From the NCBI RefSeq assembly GCF_000687475.1, contig NC_057319.1, forward strand, positions 4,826,001 through 4,890,000: a DNA stretch of 64,000 bases. Direction: 5' to 3'. Of this stretch, positions 1-12,300 are shown in pieces. A program made the position numbers and the translations under genes. The notes below the pieces were generated by a model. That model did no database searches, had not been told where the DNA came from, and saw nothing but the letters and a program-made list of their open reading frames with translations. The number at the start of each line of letters is the position of its first letter. Position 1 is the stretch's first letter. This stretch comes from Ustilaginoidea virens. Its lineage: Eukaryota; Ascomycota; Sordariomycetes; Hypocreales; Clavicipitaceae.

Positions 1-87
1 AGGGGCCTGGGCCTGGAGCTGGAGCTGCTTAATCTTGTCCTGCAGCTCCTGGATCTGCGCCTGAGCGTCTTCAGTCTGGTCAGCCAT
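1..87 (-). CDS. N-terminal fragment of a coiled-coil protein (runs off the left edge)
   Basis: On the minus strand an ATG at 87 opens a frame that stays open to the window edge, giving 29 residues that begin MADQTEDAQAQIQELQDK. The segment is rich in Gln, Glu, Leu and Lys with heptad-like spacing, so it looks like the start of a coiled coil. Nothing else of the gene is in the window, and I do not recognise the family. The start codon is the first ATG after stops in this frame. Part or all of the spacer to 1131 is probably its promoter. Confidence 0.5.
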   Translation of the reverse strand, partial: MADQTEDAQAQIQELQDKIKQLQLQAQAP

Positions 88-1131
88 GGCAGCAGCGGCA
101 ACTTGCTTGTTCGCGTTTCACAAACGACAGCAAGAGGGGGTGAACGAGTTGTCTCTCTGCGTTGTCAACAACAACGGGTTAGGGCGCCCAATTGCCAAAA
201 AAAATTTACTCGTTTAATTTACACACGGAAGCATAAAGTAAAGTCCCACAAAATATATACTCGCAGCAGGCTCGCAACCCAGCAACGCTGCCTGTCTAGG
301 TAGGTACAAGTCTGACAAGGCAGGATCCATACACGGTCTACAGATGAAGCAGCGCATCTTGAAATGATTCTTGGTAATCTTCACACTTGCGAGACGATTC
401 GTTTGTGTTGTAGGAGCAAAGGGTTGAAGGTACCTTTTAGAACCTGTTTCGGTGCCTTGGTCCTGGTTGGCCGCCACGGGCTCTGACCCACAAAATACGA
501 CAAAGCGAGGTAGGAGGTACCTTCCAGGGCCTAGGTACCTCCTACGTAGGTGCCCCGTACCTAAGGTATACAAGCTTTATCTTATCGGCCTGCAGCATCG
601 TTTGTAATTCGCATTTGTCATTCTTGAGGTTACTTCGCACTAGTCTGTCCTTGAAATAACACAAACTTGCTGCAGATGCAGTGAAGCATCTACGGATTCC
701 AAGTCCATAGTGTAGCTCGATACCAGGTTTGCGTCGTGAGAGACGGGACATTTTCAAGGTATCGGCGTCCAGTGGGGTCATGTCAGATGATGAATCTTCG
801 TTCAAGATGCAACGTCATCTGCCCCTCATTTTGGACGATACAATGGAGCAACTTAATTAAAAAAAAAAAAAAAAAGAAAAAAGAAAAGAAAAGAAAAAGG
901 AAAAAAAGAGTGAAAGCAAAAAAAGGTCATCACGCAAAGTGTTGCGGCAAATCAATGGTTCACCTGTCAAATACAAGTAGAGCGTCAATTTGGGGGTTCA
1001 ATTCTTCAAGTCATCATCACAACCTGCAACCCCTTTCGGGAGCTTCAGCATAGCATAGAACCAATTTTGTAGCCTACTACATTAGAACACCCAGGCGATA
1101 GATAACCGGCAGGTTCAGTCGAGAGGCCAAT
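88..1131. other. Spacer between the edge gene and sod1
   Basis: No supported gene. It holds a TAGGTAGGTA word at 297-306, a run of related CCTAGGTACC-like words at about 505-560, and an A-rich run with a pure A stretch near 859-875 followed by purine-only sequence to about 910. Short open frames here have no recognisable similarity or splice context. Confidence 0.6.
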
Positions 1132-2130
1132 TTACGACGATATGCCAATCACACCTATCAGAAGTCATTGGATTTAGTTGAGAAGACGAGAGAGGACGAC
1201 AAAGAGGCGGAACATACCGCAGGCAGGTCGAGGACCAGCGTTGCCCGTCTTGAGGGACTCCTCGTTGCCACCCTTGCCGAGATCGTCGGTACCGGCATGG
1301 ACAACCACGGTACGCTACCAAGTGTCAGTCAAAGTCAGCCGGGTCTTCAAAGTCAAAAAAGTCAAAAGGTTGAGCGATGTGGCCATGGAGAAACGTACGC
1401 CAATGACGCTGTGGGGGCCAATGAGCTTGACGTGAGAGTCCTTCACGGAGCCCTTGGCGTTGCCCTGGCCGTCAGTCTCGATGTTGCCGAGGTCGCCGAC
1501 GTGTCGGGCCTCGTCCGAAGGAGCGCCGTGAGTCTTTCCGTGAGGGTTGACTGCGTAGCACGCGTGTGAGTCGCGTCTCTCGACGCTGTTACCGTCCTGG
1601 GAGCAACGGGGTGCCGCTGGCGGCCAACGTACAGTGAGGGCCGGCAGAAGTGCAGCCATTGGTGTTGTCACCAAAGGTATGGATGTGGAAACCACGCTTG
1701 GCGTTGGGGTCGTTGCCGCTGATGTCCCAGGTGACGGTGGTGGGATCAGACTCGGACGCCTGCTCGAAGACGACGGTGCCGCCAACCTTGGCGTCACCTC
1801 GAAGAACAGCAACTAAAAGACGGGGGTTGAGCATGCATCAGCATGGGCACAATAACGGGGCTCCCATCAAGGGACACGAGACAGACAGGGCCAAAAGGGT
1901 CTGGTTCCATCAAGGTTGCGTCTTTGCATGCCCGTCTTGTCCAACGACGTCGCTAGGAGGGGGGGGAAAGGGAAGAAGAAAAAAACTCGCTCAAACAAGC
2001 TCGAACAGCCCCTCCCCCGTCCCAAAGGAACGGGCTATAAGAAGGGCAACGTCGACGCAGACGCAAGCTCCAGCTCATTTGTAGAATGCGCGAAAGAGTG
2101 GAAGATGACCGTCTCACCTGCTTTGACCAT
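1132..2130 (-). CDS. sod1: Cu/Zn superoxide dismutase
   Basis: Converts superoxide to oxygen and hydrogen peroxide; the family is a cytosolic homodimer. Five exons: 2118-2130, 1633-1812, 1399-1550, 1218-1314 and 1132-1154, all with GT-AG introns, giving exactly 154 residues, the usual fungal SOD1 length. The assembled protein starts [16 protein letters not shown]. It has the copper and zinc site in [20 protein letters not shown], then [19 protein letters not shown], the [16 protein letters not shown] segment with the electrostatic and copper-site residues, and the C-terminal PACGVIGISS. The first exon is only 13 nt, so the start is set by the MVKA consensus and a clean GTGAGA donor. No secretion signal is visible. 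noxA, which makes the substrate, lies 4.6 kb away. Identification is very secure. Confidence 0.96.
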
Positions 2131-3163
2131 TTTCTTTTTATTCTCTTTATTCTTCAAAGCGGAGGAACGAGTTCGATGGTGTTGACAAACGTGGGAGGGT
2201 TTGCGGAGTAGGTTTAGGTCAAGTGGGAGAGGAGCCAGGAAGTGGAGAGACACTCGGAGGAGAGTTTTTGACCTTTGGCTAACATACTCTTTGGGAAGCG
2301 TGCAGCGACCAGTAACCAGCGGATGACTGCATGTGGTTCAAAGAAATGCGGCACACCCACTGCCACCCACAGGAGCTCCCACTGGAGCTACCACCTCGGA
2401 AACACAGGCCATTCGACCGGACGACGATGTGGGCGGCAGTGCGGATTGGACAAGGAAAAGACCGGGTCAAAACAAGAGCACTGTCAAGCTGAGGGCGGGG
2501 TTTTCCACATGGCACCTGGCACCTGGCACAGAGGCTGAAGCCCACCGTCGCCGGATTTGCTGAACCGGTGAGGCTCGGTTCTCGCATCAACGTCGCCGTC
2601 GCCGTCGCCAATCGGCCGAGCCGGAACTGCCAGACGAAGCTTCCAAATGGCCCTCGGTTGGATGCCCACGATGGCCGGACGGGGGGGGTGAAGTTGGGAT
2701 GCTCAGAAGTCGAGGAGGAGCGGCGGATCCCCGGTCCTATGGCTGGCACCGGGCCACAAGAGGGCACGAGAGAAACCAGAAACCCTCCCTGTACGGGAAA
2801 CCCAAACTGGCCCACCTGTGGAATTCTCCTCCATGTCGTCGCTTATGATCGATAGAAAGGCACGCCAGTTGCTGGCTCAATCGCGGCACTAGTCAATCTT
2901 CGTGGCAACCGGAACTCGATACGAACCCCGTCCTTCACTTGCAACCTTCTCTTACAATGTCCCCATCTTTCTTCCATCATGGAGCTTTTGGCGACAATTC
3001 CCCGACGGCTCCAGTGTACAGCCAGCAGCCTATTACTCATCCAATGCCTCAAATGCCCTACGTCTGGCTCCACATCGAGGATTAGAACGGGCATCCCTGT
3101 CAGCAATGGAGAACACGGATTCACTGCGATTCCCGTTTTATTCTTTCTTTAAGAAATCATGGT
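2131..3163. other. Spacer between sod1 and the MATE gene
   Basis: Divergent promoter region of sod1 (minus) and the MATE gene (plus). It contains the sod1 5' leader near 2140-2250. A 42-codon open frame at 2957-3085, starting MSPSFFHHGAFGDNSP, ends 79 bp before the first possible MATE start; it may be an upstream ORF or an unresolved leader exon. Nothing else is supported. Confidence 0.55.
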
Positions 3164-4733
3164 TTGCCAAGCGACAATGTCTGCGCTGTACAAAACGACA
3201 TAACCAGCTCTAAATTCGTAGCCATGCGCGCCTTCGCACTGCCCAAGTTCCTCAACTCCGGCTCTTCCTGGACACGAAGACGATACCCTGGTGCGTTGTG
3301 CTTCAACATCGCCTCCTTTATACTTCCTGCGTTGTACAGCACCTTGGTCAAGCTATGGGTTGCCAACATTGATTCGAAAATGGTGGTGACCACCGAGTAT
3401 GTCCGCCTCCTGCAAAACGAAATCAAAGACTTCAAGGCCGTGCTCTGATGCAGTGGCGATTTAAAGCGTATATACCTACATTTTGATCGTTGCCGAAGTC
3501 GTCAATGAAGGTCTGCCCCGAGCCGTGTGGTCCACCATTGGCGACGCGACTGTCGCGTACGAGCACCGTCTCTCCCTCACGTACACGCTTATTCTGGTCC
3601 AATCACTTGTCGGGCTCGTCCTATCAGTCGTCATCTGCTCGGCAGCTCCTGCGTTCGCAAACGGCTTCGTCCCTCCAGAAGTCCGCCGGCAAAGCACAAC
3701 ATATGTTCGCATCTCTGCGTTTTCCGCCCTAAGCAGCGCCATGGAAGCTGCTGTTGCCGCGTCCACGCGGGCCCTAGATAAACCTGACGTCCCGCTCGTG
3801 GTGAGCGCCATCAAGTTTGCCGCCAACATCTGCCTGGACATGCTTTTCATTTCCACCTTCCACGTTGGATCGGTAGAGCCGACCGTGGACATGCAGGCGA
3901 GCATTCAGCTGACGTGCAATCTTGCCGCTGCGTTTGGAGGGCTGGTGTACTTCCTTGCAAGACAAATGGCCCGGAAGGGACCGGGCCGCTCAGGGAGAGC
4001 AAAGCCGTCGATTCGTGCGTTATGGGTGCTTGTTCCACCTGGAATACCGACGCTGATCGAGTCTGCTGTGCGGAACGCCTTGTACCTCTGGCTCATACAC
4101 ACCATCGTTGGACTCGGAGCATTGTACGCTACGGCATGGGGTGTGTTCAATACCATACGTTGGGGTCTGGTCATGGTTCCGGTTTCCGCCCTCGAGGCCA
4201 CGACGCTGACCTTTGTCGGCCACAACTGGGGTGCGTGGAAGAGCCGAGCCTCGGAGTCGGGGGATTCTTCGCTGCCCAGGTTGTCTGAGCTGCTGGGCAT
4301 TGCTAGACCAGCTTTGGTATCCATTTGTCTCGCCATCGGGTTTGAAGTCCCGGTTTGTCTGTTCATGTCCTTTCTGGGCGCACGCCCATTTGCCAGATAC
4401 TTGAGCGGGAGCGACGAGATAGCTGGGTTGACGGCTCATATGTGGAAGACGTTGGATTGGGTTTACATTCTGTATGCCGTCTCCATCCAGCTGGCTGCTG
4501 TCTTGTTGGCCACGAGACCCAAGTGGTATCTGCTGCAGAGTTTGGCCACCAACTTGCTATATGTATTGCCTTGGGCAATAGTTTGCCAGGTGTCGCATTT
4601 GGACGCACAAAATGCGTGGACATATCATGCAATGGTGTTTGGGGGCAGCATGGTTTTCAGTTTCGTTTGCACCCCGACTGTACTCGGTCTGTGGGCTTGG
4701 GGTCTGATTTCCGGCAGGGCTCGAGTGTGGTAA
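3164..4733 (+). CDS. MATE-family multidrug/toxic-compound extrusion transporter
   Basis: A polytopic membrane antiporter of the MATE family, expected to export organic compounds in exchange for protons or sodium. Two exons are placed: 3164-3396 and 3467-4733. The 70-nt intron has donor GTATGT and acceptor AAAG, and splicing restores TTDVYTYILIVAEVVNEGLP across a stop that the unspliced frame meets at 3448. The protein is about 499 residues if translation starts at 3164, or 479 from the ATG at 3224 (MRAFALPKFLNSGSS). The region from SFILPALYSTLVKLWVANID onward is a series of hydrophobic segments typical of MATE half-repeats, and the fungal signatures TRALDKPDVPLV and NTIRWGLVMVP are present. 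The start is uncertain: a further upstream exon cannot be excluded. The substrate cannot be read from sequence. Confidence 0.82.
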
Positions 4734-6706
4734 CGGGTTGAGTCCCCGCGAACCATGGCCTCCAATATGGCACGCGGCATGATGGGGAGGGTCCTGTCCT
4801 ATTTCAATTCGTGAGCACGTTCTATAGCCCTTTGTTGCTCCCAGGGAACGGCGAAGCAAGCGGAAGTCGTGACTTGCTGAAGTTGAAAACAAAAAAAAGA
4901 AAAAAAAAAGAAAAGAAAAGGAAAAAGGAAAAAGGAAAAAAACAAAAAAAAAAAAAAAAAAAAAAAGTCCAAGCAGATATAACCGTAACAATTCAACGTT
5001 GCTTGACAATGAAGACCCGTTTCCGTCTGCGTTGTTGATCTTGTCATGACAAGCCTGCTGGTCGCATGTGGTTGGATTAGGTAGGTACATATGTACTCCA
5101 TACCCACCTAGCGAGCGCCCAGCCTCCTTCCTTGACAAGGGTCAACCGTGACCTCAAAGCTCAAAGATGATGCACTGCTCCTGCTCTGCACATGGGCCGG
5201 ACCGGTCGCGCTTTCCAAAACCCGCCTGGGGTACTCCGTACTCCGTACCAGACGCATTTTCATCCAGCTGCCCAACCCAACGCATGTGACTGTCGATACA
5301 AATCACATCCAAACCACATACAAAACATTCACTCAATGGTCGGTCCATTCATGTTTGGACATTTTGCCGCAGCCACTGCCATGGCGGCCAGTCCAGTCAA
5401 ACAGACCAGACAAGGATCCGTCAAACGGCAGAGTCTGGCCCTATTTCCAATACTTTCACCAACCGTCACGTCAATTCATGAAATCGGGTTCCCGCCTTCT
5501 ACTAGCGCCGTCACCCTGCCGTTTCATCGAGCAGAGCAGCTCGCCGCCTCTCGTTGGCTCTACACCCCCAGCCATTTTTAAGCGCCGGGCCTGTGCCCCC
5601 TGTGCCCCCTGTGGCAGGTGTGGCCCCTGTCCGGAAAAGGGCCCATTGAGCCGCTGCTGCTGCCTCTTTCACAATGTTGCGCCAAGTATCGAGAGGCGGG
5701 CGAGAGGAGGATGCGGGGCGAGGTGCCAGGGAAGGATGGAAATAAACCTGCATGAGATGAGGGTGATCAAACGCATCTTGACATCCTCCCTCATAGCTTT
5801 ATTCCTCTGCTCGCAAAATTCAGGATTCCAAAGCGTCTACTCTCTTCTCCAAGACCATCCCGAGCCAACGTCGTCTCGTCTTGCGACCCCCATCGCGCCG
5901 CGACCGTCCATCCTGACTGATCCGAAACACCAGCCGCTTCTCACGATACACCTTGTGCAGCCGCCTCACACACTGGCTGTCGCATGTCCCAGTCTCTTCT
6001 CCGCGCTTTTACCAATCCTTGTCTCTCTCGGCACGGCTTCGTTTCCAAGTAAAGCGCCCTATTTTCAGGCTTGGCTCCGACTGGCATGACCTTTTGAAAG
6101 GTTTCCCAGACCCTTGGTCGCGTTTGATCTGTCTTGCGACTGCACGTCGCCTGAATCCTTCTGCCATTCTGCTGCTACATTGACGGGAAGGATTCTGCGC
6201 AAAGCTAGCAAACGTAGCTTTTGAACCCCCTACCTCGTCCGCAGCAAAACCAGAAACCCCGAGCTCTTTTATCAGAACGCCGCGAATCAATTGTTATCCG
6301 AAATCCGAGTGACGGAGTGCCAGAGTCTCTGCCGCGTCGGATTCTCCATCATTCACTCGCAGCTCGGCACGGCGGTTCCGTCACCATCCTTGATTCGAGG
6401 CAAATACTGTTTTGTCGCTGGGCTCACTCACGTCTTTTCAACTGCCCCTTGCCCCACCGTCCTCAATTCACTCATCCCGGATAGTGTCTGACTTGGCTGC
6501 GGTCTTTATCTGCTTCTATCTTGTTGCTGGTGCCTCGAATTTTCGTCGTCGAGTTCCTGCCCGTCTTTTGATACTCCGACGGAACCCGTCCCGAACTTGA
6601 AGTCGACTGGAAGGCATGACCTAGACGAGGCAAGCTGTGCAACATTTCGTCGCAGGTCGACATTAGTAGCCCCCCTCCCTTAATAGGTCTCACGGCGACA
6701 TCGAAC
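4734..6706. other. Spacer and long 5' leader region upstream of noxA
   Basis: No supported gene. It carries an A-rich run at about 4889-4968, a TAGGTAGGTA word at 5078-5087, and two overlapping TACTCCGTA words at 5232-5247. A 313-codon open frame at 5148-6089 has no domain and looks like chance. The segment from about 5750 to the noxA ATG is pyrimidine-rich, as expected for a fungal promoter and 5' UTR. Confidence 0.6.
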
Positions 6707-8542
6707 ATGGCGGGCCAGTACGGTTGCCGCGAGCTGATCCGCCGACAGTTCTTGCCTGAGAAGTTGTTGTTCCATGTCCTGTTCTGGACGTTTCACTGGG
6801 GACTTTTCGCCTATGGTTGGTAAGTTGAATCGGTTAGGTTTTCCTGTCCCGCATCATCCGCCTTGACATGCTGATCGGCGGGATGCTTGACAATGCAGGT
6901 ACAAGCAAGCGTCAGATGATCGATTGGCAGCCTTGAACAGCCTCAAATACTCGGTTTGGATCTCCCGAGGTGCCGGCTTCGTTCTCACCGTCGATGGGAT
7001 GCTCATTCTACTCCCCGTTTGTCGGACAGTCATGCGCTGGCTGAGACCAAAAGTCCGCTTCCTGCCTCTTGACGAGAACCTGTGGTTTCACCGGCAGCTG
7101 GCGTACGCCCTTTTGGTCTTTGCCGTCTGCCACGCATCCGCCCACTACGTCAACTTTTACAACGTCGAGAAGACGCAGATCCGCCCCGTCAGCGCTGTTC
7201 AGATTCACTACACCGAGGCAGGCGGCGTCACTGGCCACGTGATGCTGCTCTGCATGATGCTCATCTACACCACCGCCCACTCCCGCATTCGCCAACAGTC
7301 CTTCGAAACGTTCTGGTACGCCCACCATCTCTTCATCCCCTTCTTCTTGGCCCTGTACACGCACACGGTGGGCTGCTTTGTCCGTGACTCCCCCGAGCCC
7401 TTTTCGCCCTTCGCCGGGGACTCGTACTGGACTCACTGCATCGGCTACCTGGGCTGGCGCTGGGAGCTGTGGACCGGCGGGTTTTACCTGCTGGAACGTT
7501 TGTACCGCGAGATCCGAGCTCGCCGGGAGACTGAAATCACTCGCGTGGTTCGCCATCCGTACGACGTGGTCGAGATCCAGTTCAGCAAGCCGTCCTTCAG
7601 GTACAAGGCCGGCCAGTGGCTCTTCCTCCAGGTTCCCTCCATCTCCAAGTATCAGTGGCACCCTTTCACCATCACCTCGTGCCCGTTCGACCCGTACGTC
7701 TCGGTCCACGTCAGGCAGGTCGGGGACTTCACCGGCGCCCTGGGGGACGCGCTGGGTGCTGGTGGCGCCCAGGCAAAGCTTTACGAAGGGGTCGACCCCA
7801 TGGGCATGTACGAGGTTGCGCTGCAAAACGGTCAGCAGATGCCGGGTCTGCGCATCGACGGACCGTACGGGGCACCGGCCGAGGACGTGTTTGAGAACGA
7901 GATTGCCGTCCTCATCGGCACGGGCATCGGCGTGACCCCCTGGGCAGCCATCCTCAAGAACATATGGCACCTGCGCAACTCGCCCAACCCGCCGACCCGG
8001 CTTCGTCGCGTCGAGTTCATCTGGGTCTGCAAGGACCCGTCGTCGTTTGAGTGGTTCCAGACCCTGCTGTCCTCGCTCGAGGAGCAGTCCAACGAGGCAG
8101 CCCGCATCCCCGGCAGCTGCGGCGTGGAGTTTCTCAAGATCCACACGTACCTCACGCAGAAGCTCGACATGGACACGACGCAGAACATTGTGCTCAACAG
8201 CGTCGGCGCCGACACGGATCCCCTGACGGAGCTCAGGTCGAGGACGCACTTTGGCCGGCCCAACTTCAAGCGGCTGTTCGCCACGATGCGAGACGGCATC
8301 CTCGACCGGACGTACCTGAGCGGTTTGGAGGGCAGCATGCGGACCACGGTCGGTGTTTACTTTTGCGGGCCTTCATCAGCAGGTAACTCTCCCCCCCCCC
8401 CTTCCCCCCCGGGCGGATTGATCACAATTGTCCGCGGCAGCATTGAGCTGACCCCATTCGCGCAGCTCGCGACATCAAGACGGCCTGCAAGGCTGCCACG
8501 ACACGAGAGGTCAACTTTCGGTTTTGGAAGGAGCATTTCTAA
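6707..8542 (+). CDS. noxA: NADPH oxidase, NoxA/Nox1 type
   Basis: A membrane flavocytochrome that passes electrons from NADPH through FAD and two hemes to oxygen, giving superoxide. In fungi it drives differentiation, fusion and infection structures together with NoxR and Rac. Three exons: 6707-6819, 6899-8382 and 8466-8542, giving 557 residues, the usual size. The start MAGQYGCRELIRRQFLPEK matches the short NoxA N-terminus, without EF hands. Heme-binding histidines lie in WFHRQLAYALLVFAVCHASAHY and ETFWYAHHLFIPFFLALYTH. The FAD site is HPFTITSCP and the NADPH-binding loop is IGTGIGVTPWAAILKNIWHL. The last exon gives the invariant NFRFWKEHF end, missed if intron 2 is read through. Intron 2 begins GTAACTCT followed by 11 C residues. 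Confidence 0.94.
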
Positions 8543-9376
8543 GAGGATAGCGGGGGGTCAATCAACTTGGGTACTCTTTTTATGTCTTTTAATTTCTTCA
8601 TTTTTTTTATCTTCATTTTTCATTGTATCGACTCATCTTCACCTCGTCCAGTAGCCTGCGGGGCAAGGGTTTGCAACATGACAACGAAATGATGGATGCA
8701 GAAACGTTTGATCACTCTGGGATAGCGACACGGGACTCGATGTCGGACTTGGGTCGTTGGATGCGTTTACATTTCGAGCCCATCTGTCCGTCGCCAGTCA
8801 CTTGTAAATCTGTTTCCTCGGACGTATACCTTTGCCCCATGCCATGCGTACATCAAGCCAAGTTCGTCGCCGCCGTCACCCCGCCACCGTCACCCCTGTA
8901 CAATGTACAAATCAAAAGGGCATCATGAAATCCAAACGCCGCCGCCGCCCTTCCCACGAACCAGCGGAGGGAAAAAAAAAAGAAAAAAAGAAAAAAAAGG
9001 GAACCATTTCTAAGTCGGCCCGTCATGCCCCTGGTGTATGCCTCCACGCTGATGAGTTCAGTCCATGTCCACGTGCTCCGTGCTGTTGGCCAAAAAAGAG
9101 AACAAGTGTTGTATATAGACAGAAAGGGAAGAAAAGGGAGAAAAAATAAGGGAAGAAGAAAGAAAAGAAAATAAAGGGGGGGGAGAGGCCTAGAAGAAGC
9201 AAACAAAACGAAGCAGAAAAGAAACTGCCGCCCACAAAATACGTTGCATGGCCGTCGTATCCATTGTCTATCCTTTTTACCCATTTTGTCAACCACGGCG
9301 CGCTCCCTTCGTATGTACTTGTACCGACTGGTCGGGATGGTTGGGCGCATTCGTTAGGCCCCAATTGCAAAAACAA
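8543..9376. other. Convergent 3' region between noxA and the histidine kinase
   Basis: Both flanking genes end here. A- and G-rich runs occur at about 8970-9000 and 9120-9180. No gene is supported; these are presumably the two 3' UTRs. Confidence 0.6.
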
Positions 9377-12300
9377 TCAGGCTCTCTTCAGAGTACGCGT
9401 CTCGCTCTTCAACTTGTTGACGTTCTCCTCCGTCAAGGCCTCCCCCATGCCGGCCGATTCGAGCGTCGGGGTGCCGCGGAAGTTTGAAGGCCCGCCCGCC
9501 GCGTCAATCAGCTTGTTTTCTTGGAGGAGGTTCGACCACTCCTTCTCGCCCTCTTGTCTGCGCACCTGCATGTCCATCTCGTTTGCCGAGGGCGAGTCAA
9601 AGGGCGACGGCTCGTCCAGTCCGTTTGTCGTCAGCGGCTTCGGGGTCACGGGCCCGCCCTGGACATCGTCTCGCAGGGTCTCTTCCGAGGCCAGGTTTGC
9701 CTTTTCAAGCCCTACGTGGGGAATGTCCGTGTTCTCGCATTCCTCGCCGGCCTTGGAGCAGTGCGGCAGTGCGCTGACGGGCTGCGCGGGCACGCTGCGT
9801 CGCGACAGGCACCATCGTATGAGCATCTTTTCCAGTATCGCCATGGTCACCGGCTTGGCCAGATAGTCGTCCATTCCGGCCTTGTTGCACTTTTCGCGAT
9901 CGCCGTGAATGGCAGATGCCGTCATTGCGACAATCGGCACGTCCTGGAGGAGGGCTTGGTACGGGAGATGGTGCCTCAAGAGATGGGTGCATTTGTATCC
10001 GTCGATAATGGGCATCTGGACATCCATCAGGATGATATCCGGCTTCTTGTTCTGGCCACGGGACGTCGCCGTCAAATAATGCAGTGCTTCTTTGCCGTTC
10101 CATGCCGCTGTGACTTGAAACCCGAGTTTCTGAATCGTCTTGATGGCGATTTTCTGGTTGACGGGACTGATTTCACTTTTGTCAGCCAAAACGAGATCGC
10201 ATCAAAGGGAGAGGCCACACGGGAGCAACCCCCAAAGCACGCAGGCCAAAGGGGGAAAAAAAAAAAAGGAAAAAAAAAAAAAAAACCTAAATGACACACA
10301 TGTATGCATACACACGCAGAGACACACAAACACATAGAGAGAGAGAAACCTTACTTGTCTTCGACAACCAGAATGTGCATCTTTGCACGCTCACCTCGAG
10401 GCATGTCCTGGTCATGGTTTGGCGGCGTCCGCACAGAGGGCCGTCGGCGCGGCAAGGAAGACGGCATGGCTGCCCCCTCGGAACCGGTAGACGTCCCCCC
10501 TACGTGGTCGTACTCGGAGCTGTTGCACGACAGGCTCAGTTCCGACTGCAGCCGGTCGGGAATCGCTCCGCTCTGGACCGGGTTCAGCTTCTGCGTGCCT
10601 CGGGGCTTGTTGAATGGGATCCAAAACGTCGCCTTGGTTCCGCTGCCGACGACGGAATCCAACGTGATGTGTCCGTGCATCAAGTCGAGCAGATTCTTGC
10701 AAATCGTAAGCCCCAAGCCTGTACCGCCGAACCGCCGAGCCGTCGACGCGTCGCCCTGGCTGAAGGGCTGGAACAGCTTCTTGCGCACATCTTCCTGAAT
10801 GCCGATGCCCGTGTCCTCCACCACAAACTTGATCTTGATCGACTCGGACGTCTCCACCTCCTTGAGCACGGAGAACCGGACATATCCCTGATTGGTGAAT
10901 TTGATGCTGTTTGTCAAGAGGTTGGTGATGATCTGCCTGACGCGGCCCGGGTCACCAATGACCACCATGTCCCTTTCAATGTCGCCTCCGATTTCGGACT
11001 GGAAATCGAGGTTTTTCCTCTCCACGGCAAATCGCAGCATCCGCACCACCTCCTTGACCACCAGCGAGAGCGAAAACTGAACCTCCTCGATATCCAACCG
11101 GCCAGACTCGACCTTGGAAAAGTCCAGAATGTCGTTGATGACGGTCAGCAGCGAGGTAGCAGAACTCTGTATGTTGTCCACGTAGTCCCTCTGCTCTTCG
11201 TCCAAGTCCATGTCCCCCAGGAGTTCGGCCATGCCCAGGACTCCGGTGATGGGCGTCCGGATCTCATGGGACATGTTGGCCAGAAACTGGCTCTTGAGCC
11301 TGTTTGCTTCCTTTGCCGCGGCCTCGTTCGCAATGGCCCTTCGTTTTTCCCGGGATTGTTGCAAGAGAGCCTCTTCCCGATCCTTCAGCTCCGTCACATC
11401 CATGATGACACCAATCACGCCTTCGATGCTGCCGTCGTTTTCTGCCTTGCCGTCTTGCGCCTTTTTGCCGTACATGGGCAGAACCCGAGTGCGACACCAT
11501 CGATCGTTCAATCCATGCTCACTCACCTCTTCCTTGCATTTCCCGTCCAGGATGTCTTCGATCGGCCCGAGGAAGTGGGGTTGCTCCCCTTCGGTCACCT
11601 TGCCAGCCAGCCGGTTGAAGACGGTATACATGTCCTCCCCGACGTACCAACGACTCGGCTCATGACTGTCCTCGTAGGTGGTGTTCCAGATCAACGCGCC
11701 CTCGAGCATGGTGATGCGACGATTGGGGTCAACCGTAAAGATGGTGACTTGTGAGTGTGCGATGACACTGAGCAGCTGTTGGCGGGTTCGTTTGGCGTTG
11801 AATTTGAACTCGATGCTCTCGTGCACATCGGTGCATGTTCCTTTAATCCTTTTGTTCAGCTTGTCGAGCAAAAACGGTCGGCCAGCTGCTGGGGGGGGGG
11901 GGGGGGGGGGGGAGGAGAAGGGGAAAAGGAGGAAAAGGGGGGCCCTCGTCTTACCAAACCACTTTTCGATTTCGCCAGTGTCCTTGTTTCTCACGGCCAA
12001 GGCGCGGCCTAGGAACCACCTCCACTCGCCCTCCTTGCTTCTGCAGCGGTATTCGACAACGTACGGTTCGCCAGTTTTCAACGAGCGATCCCAGCGTGCC
12101 AGTGCCACCGGCATGTCGTCGACGTGAAAGGGCATCTTCCAATCGTCCTTCAGGCAATCCTCTGGATTCAAGCCCGTATATGAGTACCATCGCGTGTTTA
12201 AGAAGTCGCATCGTCCATCGGGAGTGGCTGTCCACACCAGCTGCGGCATTGTGTCGCAAATAAGCTTGAATCTCTCGTCATCCCGCTCCTTGATCTGCGT

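Noticed and set aside
5148..6089. 313-codon frame upstream of noxA
   Set aside because: No domain, irregular composition, and it lies in the pyrimidine-rich promoter and leader.
7008..8249. 413-codon frame antisense to noxA
   Set aside because: Shadow of a GC-biased coding exon; the noxA strand carries all expected motifs.
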